Assembly (NCBI RefSeq): GCF_048572895.1
Contig: NZ_CP183878.1
Coordinates: 2,976,001-3,040,000, forward strand
DNA: 64,000 nt
From: Psychrobacillus sp048572895
GTDB taxonomy: Bacteria; Bacillota; Bacilli; Bacillales_A; Planococcaceae
Direction: 5' to 3'
How positions within the stretch are numbered: the first letter of the stretch is position 1; the number at the start of each line of letters is the position of its first letter. This document shows positions 33,920 to 42,135 of the stretch, one piece after another. The position numbers were made by a program, and so were the translations under genes. Below the pieces are notes generated by a model. It worked only from the letters and a program-made list of their open reading frames with translations. It was not told where the DNA came from and searched no databases.

Positions 33920-34118
33920 CAATCAGTGGGGTTTTCTTCATCCCCACTGATTGAAAAAGGAACTCGGGCAAGAACGCCGCGTCCTGCGGCAATGCCTGAG
34001 TGACCAACATCCTGTTGGCCCGAACCATTCGGGCGTTTACGAGCAGTTATCTCCCACTTATGCTTTGGCTTTGGCCTAGCCTTGATGTGGGAGATTTACT
34101 GCCCGTTAATGCGGGATA
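33920..34118 (+). repeat. Family-2 composite repeat, copy 2
   Basis: About 200 bp, similar to 28408-28670 but lacking the 65-bp insert. Hairpin CAATCAGTGGGG / CCCCACTGATTG (33920-33953), the cassette 33963-34018, then a long stem CAGTTATCTCCCAC / GTGGGAGATTTACTG and the end GTTAATGCGGGAT. Confidence 0.8.
33963..34018 (-). repeat. Two-hairpin cassette in family-2 copy 2
   Basis: Minus-strand CCAACAGGATGTTGG, then CTCAGGC-ATT-GCCGC-AGGAC-GCGGC-GTTCTT-GCCCGAG. Same layout as at 28449, 2945 and 34656. Confidence 0.8.
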
Positions 34119-34120
34119 TA

Positions 34121-34303
34121 TCAGTCGTTTTTTCTTTTCTTCATAGAAGAAGTATCTTCAGATTGAGCTGGATCGGATACGCGATTATCCTCTTCTAGCT
34201 CTTTATTGTCCCTCATTCTATCCATCTGTTTTCCTAGTTGCTTTACTTCTTCCATATTCGTTGCCATCGAGCCGTTCTCTGGACCATTTTTGAATTCATT
34301 CAT
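34121..34303 (-). CDS. Hydrophilic small protein, unknown
   Basis: 60-aa very hydrophilic protein (MNEFKNGPENGSMATNMEEV...), rich in Asn, Glu, Lys and Asp with a KKRKND tail; no membrane segment. AAGGAG lies 11 nt before the ATG at 34303. The ATG at 34345 would add an unlikely N-terminus. It may be a spore- or stress-associated peptide by composition only. Confidence 0.6.
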   Translation of the reverse strand: MNEFKNGPENGSMATNMEEVKQLGKQMDRMRDNKELEEDNRVSDPAQSEDTSSMKKRKND

Positions 34304-34460
34304 TCCAAAAATCACTCCTTTTCTTAATGTTAGTAGAATATTCACAAGGTTGCAACATTAAAACGAACGATTTTCGTCAAATTTCATTTTCTTGCATTAT
34401 TTCTTTTTCAAACAATTTAGGGTATACTAGGTGCAGAATACTATAGAGGAGGCACTCCAT

Positions 34461-34556
34461 ATGAAACTAATCCTTATTCTTGGTGTTTGTATTTCTTTCC
34501 TTGCTGCAATTTTCAAAGCAGGATACGACGACAAACCAGGTGCATCTGAAAAATAA
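34461..34556 (+). CDS. 31-aa single-helix membrane peptide
   Basis: MKLILILGVCISFLAAIFKAG then a short polar tail. AGGAGG lies 7 nt before the ATG, and a strong terminator follows 10 bp after the stop, so this is a complete small transcription unit. A TATACT box lies upstream. No family recognised. Membrane insertion is predicted. Confidence 0.65.
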   Translation: MKLILILGVCISFLAAIFKAGYDDKPGASEK

Positions 34557-34565
34557 TCTATTTTA

Positions 34566-34602
34566 AAACGGACGAGTCTTTTAAGACATCGTCCGTTTTT
34601 TT
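34566..34602 (+). terminator. Terminator of the 31-aa peptide gene
   Basis: AAACGGACGA / TCGTCCGTTT stem, with GTCTT / AAGAC pairing inside the loop, followed by TTTT. Confidence 0.85.
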
Positions 34603-34608
34603 ATCTGC

Positions 34609-34739
34609 CTAGCTGCAGCACCTCGCCCGCCTGAGTCGTTTCAGAATGTCGGAGGCCCACAGGATGTGGGTCAGTCAGTCGTCGCTACACGATGTCGCGA
34701 TCTTAGACTGACTTCCAAAACATAAGCACTTGGACTTTT
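34609..34739 (+). repeat. Dispersed spacer repeat with embedded cassette
   Basis: Begins CTAGCTGCAGCACCTCGCCC and ends AAGCACTTGGACTTTT. These ends are similar to a repeat commonly seen in Bacillus spacers (recalled as TAGCTGCAGCGCCTAGCCCC and AAGCGCTTGCGCTTTT). Between them lies a two-hairpin cassette (34656-34712). It directly abuts the trmL stop codon. Confidence 0.65.
34656..34712 (+). repeat. Two-hairpin cassette, fourth copy
   Basis: CCCAC-AGGAT-GTGGG followed by outer arms GTCAGTC / GACTGAC with inner TCGC / GCGA. The arm sequences differ from the other three cassettes but pairing is kept. Confidence 0.75.
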
Positions 34740-35213
34740 CTAGTGTAAATTTGGATAGTTCTGCTGACGTAATGCTTCATATACTAGTATTGCTGCTGTG
34801 TTGGATAAATTTAGCGAACGAATATTATCATTCATAGGGATTCGTAATGCACGGTCTGGATGAGCGTCGATAAATTCACGTGGTAACCCTTTTGTTTCAC
34901 GTCCAAAAATAAAGAAATGATCTTTTTGCGTCTCACTAAAATCAAACGTAGTATGTGGCTTCGCACCAAACTTCGTGATTAAATAATATTCTCCTTCTGG
35001 ATGTGCTGCAAAAAACTCATCTAGCCCATCATAATAGGTAATATCAACATGCTCCCAATAATCTAATCCTGCTCTTTTTAACATTTTGTCATCTGTCGAG
35101 AAACCTAAAGGTCGGATTAAATGTAATTTAACTCCTGTTCCCGCACATGTTCTAGCTATATTCCCTGTATTAGCAGGTATTTCTGGTTGATATAAAACAA
35201 CATTAATACTCAA
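34740..35213 (-). CDS. trmL: tRNA (cytidine/uridine-2'-O-)-methyltransferase TrmL
   Basis: SPOUT methyltransferase of 157 aa that methylates the ribose of the wobble base in tRNA-Leu anticodons. Family segments: VVLYQPEIPANTGNIARTC at the N-terminus, FIFGRETKGLP for the SAM knot, and RSLNLSNTAAILVYEALRQ at the end. The start is a TTG with GGAAGTGG upstream. It lies 12 bp after queG, another tRNA modification gene, so the two are probably one operon. Confidence 0.92.
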   Translation of the reverse strand: MSINVVLYQPEIPANTGNIARTCAGTGVKLHLIRPLGFSTDDKMLKRAGLDYWEHVDITYYDGLDEFFAAHPEGEYYLITKFGAKPHTTFDFSETQKDHFFIFGRETKGLPREFIDAHPDRALRIPMNDNIRSLNLSNTAAILVYEALRQQNYPNLH

Positions 35214-35225
35214 TTATTCCACTTC

Positions 35226-36365
35226 CTAGTTCTCTATTATATAGTACTCTAGTCCTTTTCGAATCTCAATTAAGACCTCATCTACTTGCTCATTTTGTTC
35301 GGCTTCCTTAAGCGCAAATAAGCCTTCTTCTGTATTTATCTTACCTATAGCCCATGCTGCAGTACCCCGGATTACTGTTCTTGCATCATTCTGCATTAAA
35401 TCTATTAATGCAGGAACAGCTGCCTGCTCTTTAAAATGAGCTAATGCAATTATAGCATTTCGCTGGATTGGATTCTTCCCTCTCCAAGCACCGGACATAT
35501 GACCATATGTTTCTTTGAACGTACGATTCGTCAGTTTAAGTAAAGGAAGGAGCAAGGGTTTCACTAACTCGGGATCTGGCTTAAACGCTTCATTGTGTAA
35601 ATTAGCTTTTCCTTTATTTTTTGGACAAACTGTTTGGCATGTGTCACAGCCATAAATTCGGTTGCCTATTTTCGCTCGAAACTCGTCTGGGACCATAGTT
35701 TTTGTTTGCGTAATAAAAGCAATACAGCGCTGTGCATTTAGTTGACCGCCCTCTATCAATGCCCCTGTCGGACAAACATCTAAGCATAGTCGACACTCAC
35801 CACATTGGTCTTCCATCTGCTCACTTGGAGCAAAAGGAATTGACGTAATCATTTCTCCAAGATAGACATAGGACCCAAACTCTGGGGTAATAATAGAGCA
35901 GTTTTTAGCACTCCATCCTATACCTGCCCGTTCCGCTACAGCACGGTCGGAAAGTTCCCCCGTATCTACCATAGAACGAAGTTTAGCATCTGGTATATGC
36001 GTTAAAATATATAATTCTAGAAGCGCTAACTTTTCTCGTAAGACGGTATGATAATCTATGCCCCATGATGCACGTGCAAAGATTCCTCGCCTTGCGCCTT
36101 TCATACTTTGGGGAGCATCCTTCATTTTTGAAGGGTACGCAATTGCGATAGATATAATACTGCTAGCTTCTTCTAGCAGAGTTTCAGGATGTACTCTTTT
36201 CTCAATATCAGGTTCTTCGAATCCGGAAGCATACCCCAACTCTTGCTGCCTGATTAATCTATTTTTTAATTCATGAAATGGAGAAACAGAAGTAAATCCA
36301 ATCTTATCAATTCCAATGGATGCAGCGTAATCTATGAGGTTTTGTTGAAACTGAATGATATTCAC
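35226..36365 (-). CDS. queG: Epoxyqueuosine reductase QueG
   Basis: Cobalamin-dependent iron-sulfur enzyme of 379 aa performing the last step of queuosine synthesis on tRNA. Two [4Fe-4S] motifs are visible: CGECRLCLDVCP and CDTCQTVCP. A C-terminal HEAT-like part (about residues 295-379) is present. The start is a GTG with GAAAGGAG upstream. It is cotranscribed with trmL and divergent from a B3/B4-domain gene. Confidence 0.93.
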   Translation of the reverse strand: MNIIQFQQNLIDYAASIGIDKIGFTSVSPFHELKNRLIRQQELGYASGFEEPDIEKRVHPETLLEEASSIISIAIAYPSKMKDAPQSMKGARRGIFARASWGIDYHTVLREKLALLELYILTHIPDAKLRSMVDTGELSDRAVAERAGIGWSAKNCSIITPEFGSYVYLGEMITSIPFAPSEQMEDQCGECRLCLDVCPTGALIEGGQLNAQRCIAFITQTKTMVPDEFRAKIGNRIYGCDTCQTVCPKNKGKANLHNEAFKPDPELVKPLLLPLLKLTNRTFKETYGHMSGAWRGKNPIQRNAIIALAHFKEQAAVPALIDLMQNDARTVIRGTAAWAIGKINTEEGLFALKEAEQNEQVDEVLIEIRKGLEYYIIEN

Positions 36366-36420
36366 AAATGTTCTCCTTTCTTATGCTACACTAAAGAAAA
36401 TAAGTGTAAGGATGGTTGAT

Positions 36421-37116
36421 ATGGTAGTAAAATTAGATGATTCGATTACTAAAATAGAGCCTACTTTTAAAATAGGCATTATTAATTATACCAAAATTAT
36501 TGTTACTTCTTCGCCTCAAATGCTTAAAGGACGTCTTCAATTATTTCAAGAACAACTTTTCTTTGAAATGGATGACAAAAGCGTAACTGATTTCGATGGG
36601 ATAAAAGAATGGAGAGCTCTTTGGAAAAAGTTTGGAGCGGATCCAAATCGTTACCGCCCGTCAATGGAAGCTATGTACAGAAGGATTACAAAACAAAATT
36701 ATATCACACCGATGCATTCCGCTGTAGATTTAAACAACTTCTTCTCTTTGCAATATGAAATTCCAATGGGAATCTATGATTTAGCAAAGATTCATGGTAA
36801 TATAACGCTAACAATTGGCAATGAAGAAACAACATATTACGGCTTAAACGGAAGAGAAAATAAATTACGCAATATACTTACTCTTCAGGATGATTTAGGA
36901 CCTTTTGGCAGTCCATTTGTAGATTCTGTTCGCACTGCTGTGACTGAGAATACAACTGCTGCTCTACAAGTAGTATTTCTACGACCTTCGATAAGTAAGG
37001 AAGATGCTCTTAAATTGATTACTTCTATAGGAACAATGTTCACCCAAATACATGGTGGAGATTTTGAAATAAACTTAATAGATTCAGACATACAACTGGA
37101 TAAAGGAGATATATAA
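36421..37116 (+). CDS. B3/B4 domain protein (PheRS-beta editing-like)
   Basis: Stand-alone B3/B4 domain of 231 aa, related to the editing domain of phenylalanyl-tRNA synthetase beta (WRALWKKFGADPNRYRPSMEAMYRR ... AVDLNNFFSLQYEIPMG ... YDLAKIHG). The ATG at 36421 is chosen because AAGGA lies 8 nt upstream; the ATG at 36355 overlaps queG. Its stop overlaps the next start by one base (TAATG), tying it to an ATP-grasp enzyme. Free B3/B4 proteins may check or bind aminoacyl-tRNA, but no function is established. Confidence 0.85.
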   Translation: MVVKLDDSITKIEPTFKIGIINYTKIIVTSSPQMLKGRLQLFQEQLFFEMDDKSVTDFDGIKEWRALWKKFGADPNRYRPSMEAMYRRITKQNYITPMHSAVDLNNFFSLQYEIPMGIYDLAKIHGNITLTIGNEETTYYGLNGRENKLRNILTLQDDLGPFGSPFVDSVRTAVTENTTAALQVVFLRPSISKEDALKLITSIGTMFTQIHGGDFEINLIDSDIQLDKGDI

Positions 37117-38177
37117 TGGTACTCAATATTTGGTTCAATAGATGGTTTTCGACTGTTTCACACTACATGGAATTGATTCGCCATAATCCGGATCAGCAGG
37201 AATTTATCATTCACGGAACGCATCCCAATCCAGACACAGTGTATTTTAATTACTGTGATGTTTTTGGTACTGAACCAGATATTGCTGGTGAAGAATATCT
37301 TCAGTTTTGTATAGACTATTGTATACAAAATGACATACATATTTTTGTACCGAGAAAAGAGAATGTACTCATTTCCCAGCACCTAGATAAGTTTGATGAA
37401 ATTGGCGTGAAGGTGCTAGTTTGCCCTGATGGGGATTTAATGGCCATGATGGACGATAAAGCAGCGACGTATCGTGCTTTGGAAAGCCAAGAAAACGAAG
37501 GAAACTATATCGTACCTATCCCTTCCTACCGAATTGTCGACAATGCTGAGAGCTTCAAAAAGGCGTATGCCGAACTAAGTAACGATAATATGAAATTATG
37601 TATTAAACCAGTCGTAGGAGAAGGAGCAAGTGGATTCCGTATTATAGATGATAGTGCCGATACTATTCCTTTTATATTCAATACCGCTTCATCCCAAAAA
37701 ATTTCCTATGAAACAGCTTATAAGATTTTACAAACACAAGAGCGTTTTCCTGATCTAATGGTTTTGGAATATCTAGATGGGTATGAGTATAGCATCGATT
37801 GCTTAGCCGATAAAGATGGAAATTTACTTACTGCTATACCAAGGAAAAAAGGAAATGGACGAATTCGTGAGATTGAATACAATAAAGAATTAATCGAAAT
37901 TGCTGAGAAAATGGCTGCACAATATAAAATTCCTTATGTGTATAACATTCAAGTAAAATACAAAGATGATATACCTAAACTGTTAGAGATTAACCCTCGA
38001 ATGAGTGGAGGAATGCATATTAGCTGTCTTACAGATATTAATATTCCCTATTATGCTATAAAGTTACTACTAGGTGACCAAATAGAAACTCTTCATCCTA
38101 AGTTTGGTGTCAAAGCAACCCATATTGAACAACCAGTAATATTATCATCTTTGGAAGAGCCTGTAGTTTTAGCTTAG
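37116..38177 (+). CDS. ATP-grasp domain enzyme
   Basis: 353-aa ATP-dependent carboxylate ligase of unknown substrate. An N-terminal domain of about 110 aa precedes the ATP-grasp core (LCIKPVVGEGASGFRI, VLEYLDGYEYSIDCLAD, metal loop LLEINPRMSGGMH). Translationally coupled (1-nt overlap) to the B3/B4-domain gene. The pairing suggests a reaction using an aminoacyl or amino-acid substrate recognised by the partner. That is inference. Confidence 0.85.
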   Translation: MVLNIWFNRWFSTVSHYMELIRHNPDQQEFIIHGTHPNPDTVYFNYCDVFGTEPDIAGEEYLQFCIDYCIQNDIHIFVPRKENVLISQHLDKFDEIGVKVLVCPDGDLMAMMDDKAATYRALESQENEGNYIVPIPSYRIVDNAESFKKAYAELSNDNMKLCIKPVVGEGASGFRIIDDSADTIPFIFNTASSQKISYETAYKILQTQERFPDLMVLEYLDGYEYSIDCLADKDGNLLTAIPRKKGNGRIREIEYNKELIEIAEKMAAQYKIPYVYNIQVKYKDDIPKLLEINPRMSGGMHISCLTDINIPYYAIKLLLGDQIETLHPKFGVKATHIEQPVILSSLEEPVVLA

Positions 38178-38188
38178 ATTCAAAATAA

Positions 38189-38224
38189 AAAAATCAACCA
38201 TTTAACAAGCAATGGTTGATTTTT
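38189..38224. terminator. Bidirectional terminator between ATP-grasp gene and proS
   Basis: AAAAATCAACCATT / AATGGTTGATTTTT, 14-bp stem with A and T tracts at either side. Confidence 0.85.
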
Positions 38225-38244
38225 TATTTATTTCTATTATCTTG

Positions 38245-39684
38245 TTAGTACGCACGACCGAACCAGACAGTATGTTTCGAATCCTTACCACAGTTGATAC
38301 AAGTTGTTTTTTCAGCTGGTGGGTTGAATGGAATATTACGTGTCGTAAATTTAGTTTCATTCTTCACATTCTCTTCACAAGCGTCATCTCCACACCATCC
38401 TGCAAGAATCCATCCTGGAATTTCTCCTTTTTCAGTTGAATCAGTAAGATGTTGCTTTAACTGCTCTAAAGAATCCACATTTGTATGTGAGTTTTCATCA
38501 CGGAATGCACGAGCTTTTTCAAGTAAGCGGGTTTGCATTGTAGTTAGTTCCTCTTCAATACGCTCTACTAGAGCGGCGATGTCTACTGATTCTTTTTCAG
38601 ACAAGTCACGTGCTTTTATCAGCGCTTGGTTGTTTTCTAAATCACGAGGTCCTAATTCTACACGAACTGGAACACCTTTAAGCTCCCACTCGTTAAATTT
38701 ATAACCTGGAGATTGATCAGAATCATCCAGACGCACACGAATACCTTTTGCTTTTAATGCTGCATAAAGCTCGTCTAGTTTCTCCATAATTGCTGGGTTC
38801 TTCTTCCAAGGTCCCACAGGAATTAGTACTACCTGAGTTGGGGCAATACGTGGTGGTAATACAAGCCCTTGCTCGTCACCATGTACCATAATAACCGAAC
38901 CGATTAATCGAGTAGATGTTCCCCAAGATGTTGTATGCACATGCTGATGCTTGTTTTCTTTATTTAAATACTTAATATCAAATGCTTCCGCAAACTTTGT
39001 TCCGAGGTAATGAGATGTTCCAGCTTGAACAGCTTTCCCATCTTTCATCATAGCTTCGATTGAATATGTGTCAACAGCCCCTGCAAAACGTTCTGAAGGT
39101 GTTTTCTGGCCATCGTATACAGGGATAGCTAAAAGCTCCTCTACAACTTCTTTATAGATGTTAAGCATCTGCATTGTTTCGTGACGTGCTTCTTCTTCAT
39201 CTACATGAGCTGTATGCCCTTCTTGCCATAAAAATTCTGAAGTACGGATAAATGGAAGAGTTTTCTTTTCCCAACGGAACACATTTGCCCATTGGTTAAT
39301 AAGAACTGGCAGATCACGATAGCTCTTAATCCAATCCGAATACAAATGACCAATCATTGTTTCTGATGTTGGACGTAAAGCTAAACGTTCTTCCAATTTT
39401 TCACCAGCAGCTTCCGTTACCCATGGAAGCTCTGGAGCGAACCCTTCAATATGATCCTTCTCTTTTTGGAAGAAGGATTCAGGAATTAGCATTGGGAAAT
39501 AAGCATTACGATGACCTGTTTCTTTAAAACGTCTGTTCATTTCATCTTGAATATGCTCCCAAATTTCATAGCCATCTGGTTTAAAAGCAATACACCCACG
39601 AACTGGCGTATAATCCATTAAATCTGCCTTCTGAATTGTCTCGATATACCATTTAGTAAAGTCATTTTGCTGTTGATTTGTCAT
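38245..39684 (-). CDS. proS: Prolyl-tRNA synthetase, eukaryote/archaea-type
   Basis: Class II synthetase of 479 aa joining proline to tRNA-Pro. Class II motifs are visible: FPMLIPESFF, FRWEKKTLPFIRTSEFLWQEGHTAH and the motif 3 loop ending in GTSTRLIGSVIMVHGDEQGL. It lacks the large insertion domain of the usual bacterial ProRS and has the C-terminal zinc-type region (CGDDAC ... CINCGKDSK) ending in Tyr, both marks of the eukaryotic/archaeal type. Such genes exist as second copies in some Bacillus. A T-box precedes it. Confidence 0.93.
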   Translation of the reverse strand: MTNQQQNDFTKWYIETIQKADLMDYTPVRGCIAFKPDGYEIWEHIQDEMNRRFKETGHRNAYFPMLIPESFFQKEKDHIEGFAPELPWVTEAAGEKLEERLALRPTSETMIGHLYSDWIKSYRDLPVLINQWANVFRWEKKTLPFIRTSEFLWQEGHTAHVDEEEARHETMQMLNIYKEVVEELLAIPVYDGQKTPSERFAGAVDTYSIEAMMKDGKAVQAGTSHYLGTKFAEAFDIKYLNKENKHQHVHTTSWGTSTRLIGSVIMVHGDEQGLVLPPRIAPTQVVLIPVGPWKKNPAIMEKLDELYAALKAKGIRVRLDDSDQSPGYKFNEWELKGVPVRVELGPRDLENNQALIKARDLSEKESVDIAALVERIEEELTTMQTRLLEKARAFRDENSHTNVDSLEQLKQHLTDSTEKGEIPGWILAGWCGDDACEENVKNETKFTTRNIPFNPPAEKTTCINCGKDSKHTVWFGRAY

Positions 39685-39719
39685 CTAAGTTCCTCCTATT
39701 TAAACCTGCTGCATGAATA

Positions 39720-39968
39720 AAAAAAAGCACAAAGCCATCCTCGTAAAAGGACGTCTCTATGCTGAATAGACGTGGTACCACCTTAGTTTAGCTCAAAAAT
39801 TTTTTTAAGCCCTCTAAACGTTTGGTAACGAAAACGAATCGGTTATGTTTGCATAACATCTCCGTGATAGGTTTCAACAAGAAGCGGTGGTATAGCTCTC
39901 AGCATCTGCTATACTTTCTGTTTCACAATTCTCATCTACTTGGTCACTTCGCAGATTGTATTACTAAT
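39720..39968 (-). promoter_or_regulatory. T-box riboswitch, proline
   Basis: Leader of about 250 nt upstream of proS. The T-box sequence AAGGTGGTACCACG (minus strand, near 39771-39785) is followed by a terminator (39721-39762; arms GCATAGAGACGTCC / GGATGGCTTTGTGC, then a T run). A specifier-like GAAACCTATC contains CCT, a proline codon, at 39869-39871. Uncharged tRNA-Pro should stabilise the antiterminator. Confidence 0.92.
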
Positions 39969-40057
39969 AATATACCAAATAACCTACTTTAATACAATGT
40001 GGATTAAGTAATGTCTTTAGTTTTTCTATTGTATAAGGAGGGATACGGCATTCGAAT

Positions 40058-40132
40058 TTGCGATTTGCTATTCGAAACTTGCGATTTGTGGACCACATCT
40101 TGCCATTTATTATTTCGAACTAGTATTTGCAA
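40058..40132 (+). repeat. 21-bp-period repeat, TTGCGATTT anchor
   Basis: TTGCGATTT at 40058 and 40079 and TTGCCATTT at 40100, each 21 bp apart; a more distant TTGCAATTG at 40127 is out of step. TTCGAA also recurs between anchors. It lies between the T-box leader and a divergent hydrolase gene. Confidence 0.65.
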
Positions 40133-40205
40133 TTGGGATTCACCCATATGATTACTTTTGAGTATCTTATACTTAAAATGTTATTTTCGGTATGGAGGAG
40201 TCAGT

Positions 40206-40988
40206 GTGGGATACTTCGTAAACGTAGAGCAAGGTGTAAATTTATATGTGGAAGATATTAATCCAAATTCAAGCAAGACACTCGTTTTTTTACATGGTTG
40301 GCCATTAAGTCACGAACAATTTGAATATCAGTATGATGTTCTACCATCAAGGGGATACCGTTGTATCGGAATTGACTGGAGAGGATTTGGAAAGTCAGAT
40401 AGACCTATGAATGGCTATAATTACGACAGATTAGCAGATGATATCCTAGCAGTAGTTAAAGCTCTTCAACTAAACAACTTCACATTAATCGGGCATTCTA
40501 CTGGAGGAGCAATCGCAATACGCTATACTGCTCGTCATAATGCTTTTGGAGTATCTAAACTAATCCTAATAGATGCCGCCGCTCCCACTGGATTTACACA
40601 GGGGAATGCGAACGAACTACTAACAGCTACATTAAATGACCGCCCCAAAATGATGCAAGGTGTAACAGATACATTTTTCTTTCAATATATTTCAATTCCA
40701 TTTTCTAATTGGTTTAATGGGTTAGGTCTACAGGCAGCTGGTTGGTCTACCGCAGCAATCATCAATATCTTGAGGACTGAAAAGCTTGATGCTGATCTCA
40801 CCAAAATAACAGTCCCTACTTTAATCGTTCATGGAGTACATGATAAGGTTATCCCATATGAACAAGCTCAAATACTGAATCAGGCAATAAAAAATTCACA
40901 TCTCGTCCCATTTCATTACAGCGGACACGGTCTTTTCTGGGAAGAACGAGAAAAGTTTAACGAGTTAGTAATGCAGTTTGTTGGATAG
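40206..40988 (+). CDS. Alpha/beta hydrolase
   Basis: Enzyme of 260 aa in the alpha/beta hydrolase fold. Oxyanion segment LHGWPLSHEQF, nucleophile elbow GHSTGG, acid VHGVHDK and His in YSGHGLFWEE. The start is the GTG at 40206 with GGAGGAG 5 nt upstream; the longer frame from 40158 has no ribosome site. Similar to chloroperoxidase-like esterases; substrate unknown. Confidence 0.87.
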   Translation: MGYFVNVEQGVNLYVEDINPNSSKTLVFLHGWPLSHEQFEYQYDVLPSRGYRCIGIDWRGFGKSDRPMNGYNYDRLADDILAVVKALQLNNFTLIGHSTGGAIAIRYTARHNAFGVSKLILIDAAAPTGFTQGNANELLTATLNDRPKMMQGVTDTFFFQYISIPFSNWFNGLGLQAAGWSTAAIINILRTEKLDADLTKITVPTLIVHGVHDKVIPYEQAQILNQAIKNSHLVPFHYSGHGLFWEEREKFNELVMQFVG

Positions 40989-41019
40989 ATAAGGACTACC
41001 TCAATTTGCTATAAATATT

Positions 41020-41061
41020 GGTTCACAGGTAAGCTTCTAAGCTACCTTGTGAACCTTTTTT
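41020..41061 (+). terminator. Terminator after the hydrolase gene
   Basis: GGTTCACAGGTA..AGCTT-CT-AAGCT..ACCTTGTGAACC then TTTTTT. Confidence 0.85.
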
Positions 41062-41189
41062 ATGATTTAGAGTGATGTGATTTGGTACTAGTTTTTCTAG
41101 AAAGCTATAAACGGTAGATAATATCACTAGTTTACTCTATACTTGAAATTAATATAATTTCTGTTAATAATTATGAAAGGCGGAGAAAC

Positions 41190-41561
41190 ATGAAACTTGG
41201 TGCATTTTCTGTAAGTTTAAATGTTAAAGATATTAGCGCTTCAAAATCATTTTATGAAAGCCTTGGATTTCAAAATTTTGGGGGCGACATTACTCAAAAT
41301 TGGCTAATCATGAAAAATGAAGATACCATAATTGGTTTGTTCCAAGGAATGTTCGAGAAAAATATTCTAACCTTCAATCCTGGATGGAATAGCAGTGCCC
41401 AAAATCTAGAATCTTTCACTGACGTCCGTGAACTTCAAAAACAGCTGAAACAAAAGGGAATAAAACTGCAATCCGAAGCCGATGAATCTACTGAAGGACC
41501 CGCAAGTATAATACTCGAAGATCCAGACGGCAATCAAATTCTACTAGATCAACATAGATGA
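41190..41561 (+). CDS. VOC-family (glyoxalase/bleomycin-resistance fold) protein
   Basis: 123-aa protein with the vicinal-oxygen-chelate fold: FSVSLNVKDISASKSFYESLGF at the start and IILEDPDGNQILLDQ at the end, the segment carrying the usual metal-site Glu/Asp residues. GAAAGGCGGAG precedes the ATG. It is first in a run of small-molecule-binding proteins up to 45.3 kb. Substrate unknown. Confidence 0.85.
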   Translation: MKLGAFSVSLNVKDISASKSFYESLGFQNFGGDITQNWLIMKNEDTIIGLFQGMFEKNILTFNPGWNSSAQNLESFTDVRELQKQLKQKGIKLQSEADESTEGPASIILEDPDGNQILLDQHR

Positions 41562-41636
41562 ATTAAAAGCAATAGGGTTCATTTGTTCAATCAAAGATGA
41601 AGATTGAAATGAATTTTTTTAAAGCAATGCTACATG

Positions 41637-41666
41637 AAGTAGGTTCATATAGGTGAGCCTGCTTTT
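41637..41666 (+). terminator. Terminator after the VOC gene
   Basis: AAGTAGGTTCA-TATAGG-TGAGCCTGCTT then TTCTT; stem of 11 bp with two G-T pairs, just before the convergent SRPBCC stop. Confidence 0.6.
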
Positions 41667-41673
41667 CTTAGAT

Positions 41674-42135
41674 TCATACGTTAGCATCGGGAAACTTATC
41701 TGCGACAAGATTCAACACAATATTATGCTCAAGCAATGCCTTTAGGCCGCAAAGAACAATAGTATAACCACCTGTTGAGTCTACTACTTGATTTACTATT
41801 TCAGCTGGATTTCCTTTAAACCCATAATTTGTGATTTCGACAAATGTTCCTTCCGATTCCTTTGGAGTAAAAAGCCATTGAACAGTTGTGTCATCATCAA
41901 ATTGGATAAGAATTCGTTTGTTTAGTTCAATCTCCTTCACATCTAGCTCCGCTGAAACTCCGTACATCTCCCAATCCCAACGAATATGTTTTCCCTCTTC
42001 TAATTTTCCATTGCTCTTAGTAAACCAAAATTTCGTCGTAATTTCTGGATCAATAAAAGCTTCGAACACCTCTTCTGCGGGCTTTCTTATAAGCATTCCA
42101 ACATTAACAGTTAATATTTCACTTAGATTAGACAT
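41674..42135 (-). CDS. SRPBCC-domain protein (AHSA1-like)
   Basis: 153-aa protein of the START/SRPBCC ligand-binding fold, AHSA1 subgroup (VGMLIRKPAEEVFEAFIDPEITTKFWF ... GKHIRWDWEMYG). The ATG at 42135 overlaps the end of the DUF1801 gene by 8 nt, so the two form an operon. An ATG at 42150 is possible. Ligand unknown. Confidence 0.8.
   Translation of the reverse strand: MSNLSEILTVNVGMLIRKPAEEVFEAFIDPEITTKFWFTKSNGKLEEGKHIRWDWEMYGVSAELDVKEIELNKRILIQFDDDTTVQWLFTPKESEGTFVEITNYGFKGNPAEIVNQVVDSTGGYTIVLCGLKALLEHNIVLNLVADKFPDANV

Noticed and set aside
28408..34739. Insertion sequence
   Set aside because: The repeats have no transposase frame and no clear terminal inverted repeats with target duplication that I could define; called dispersed repeats instead.
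36058..36276. 72-aa frame on the plus strand inside queG
   Set aside because: Antisense shadow of a well-supported gene.
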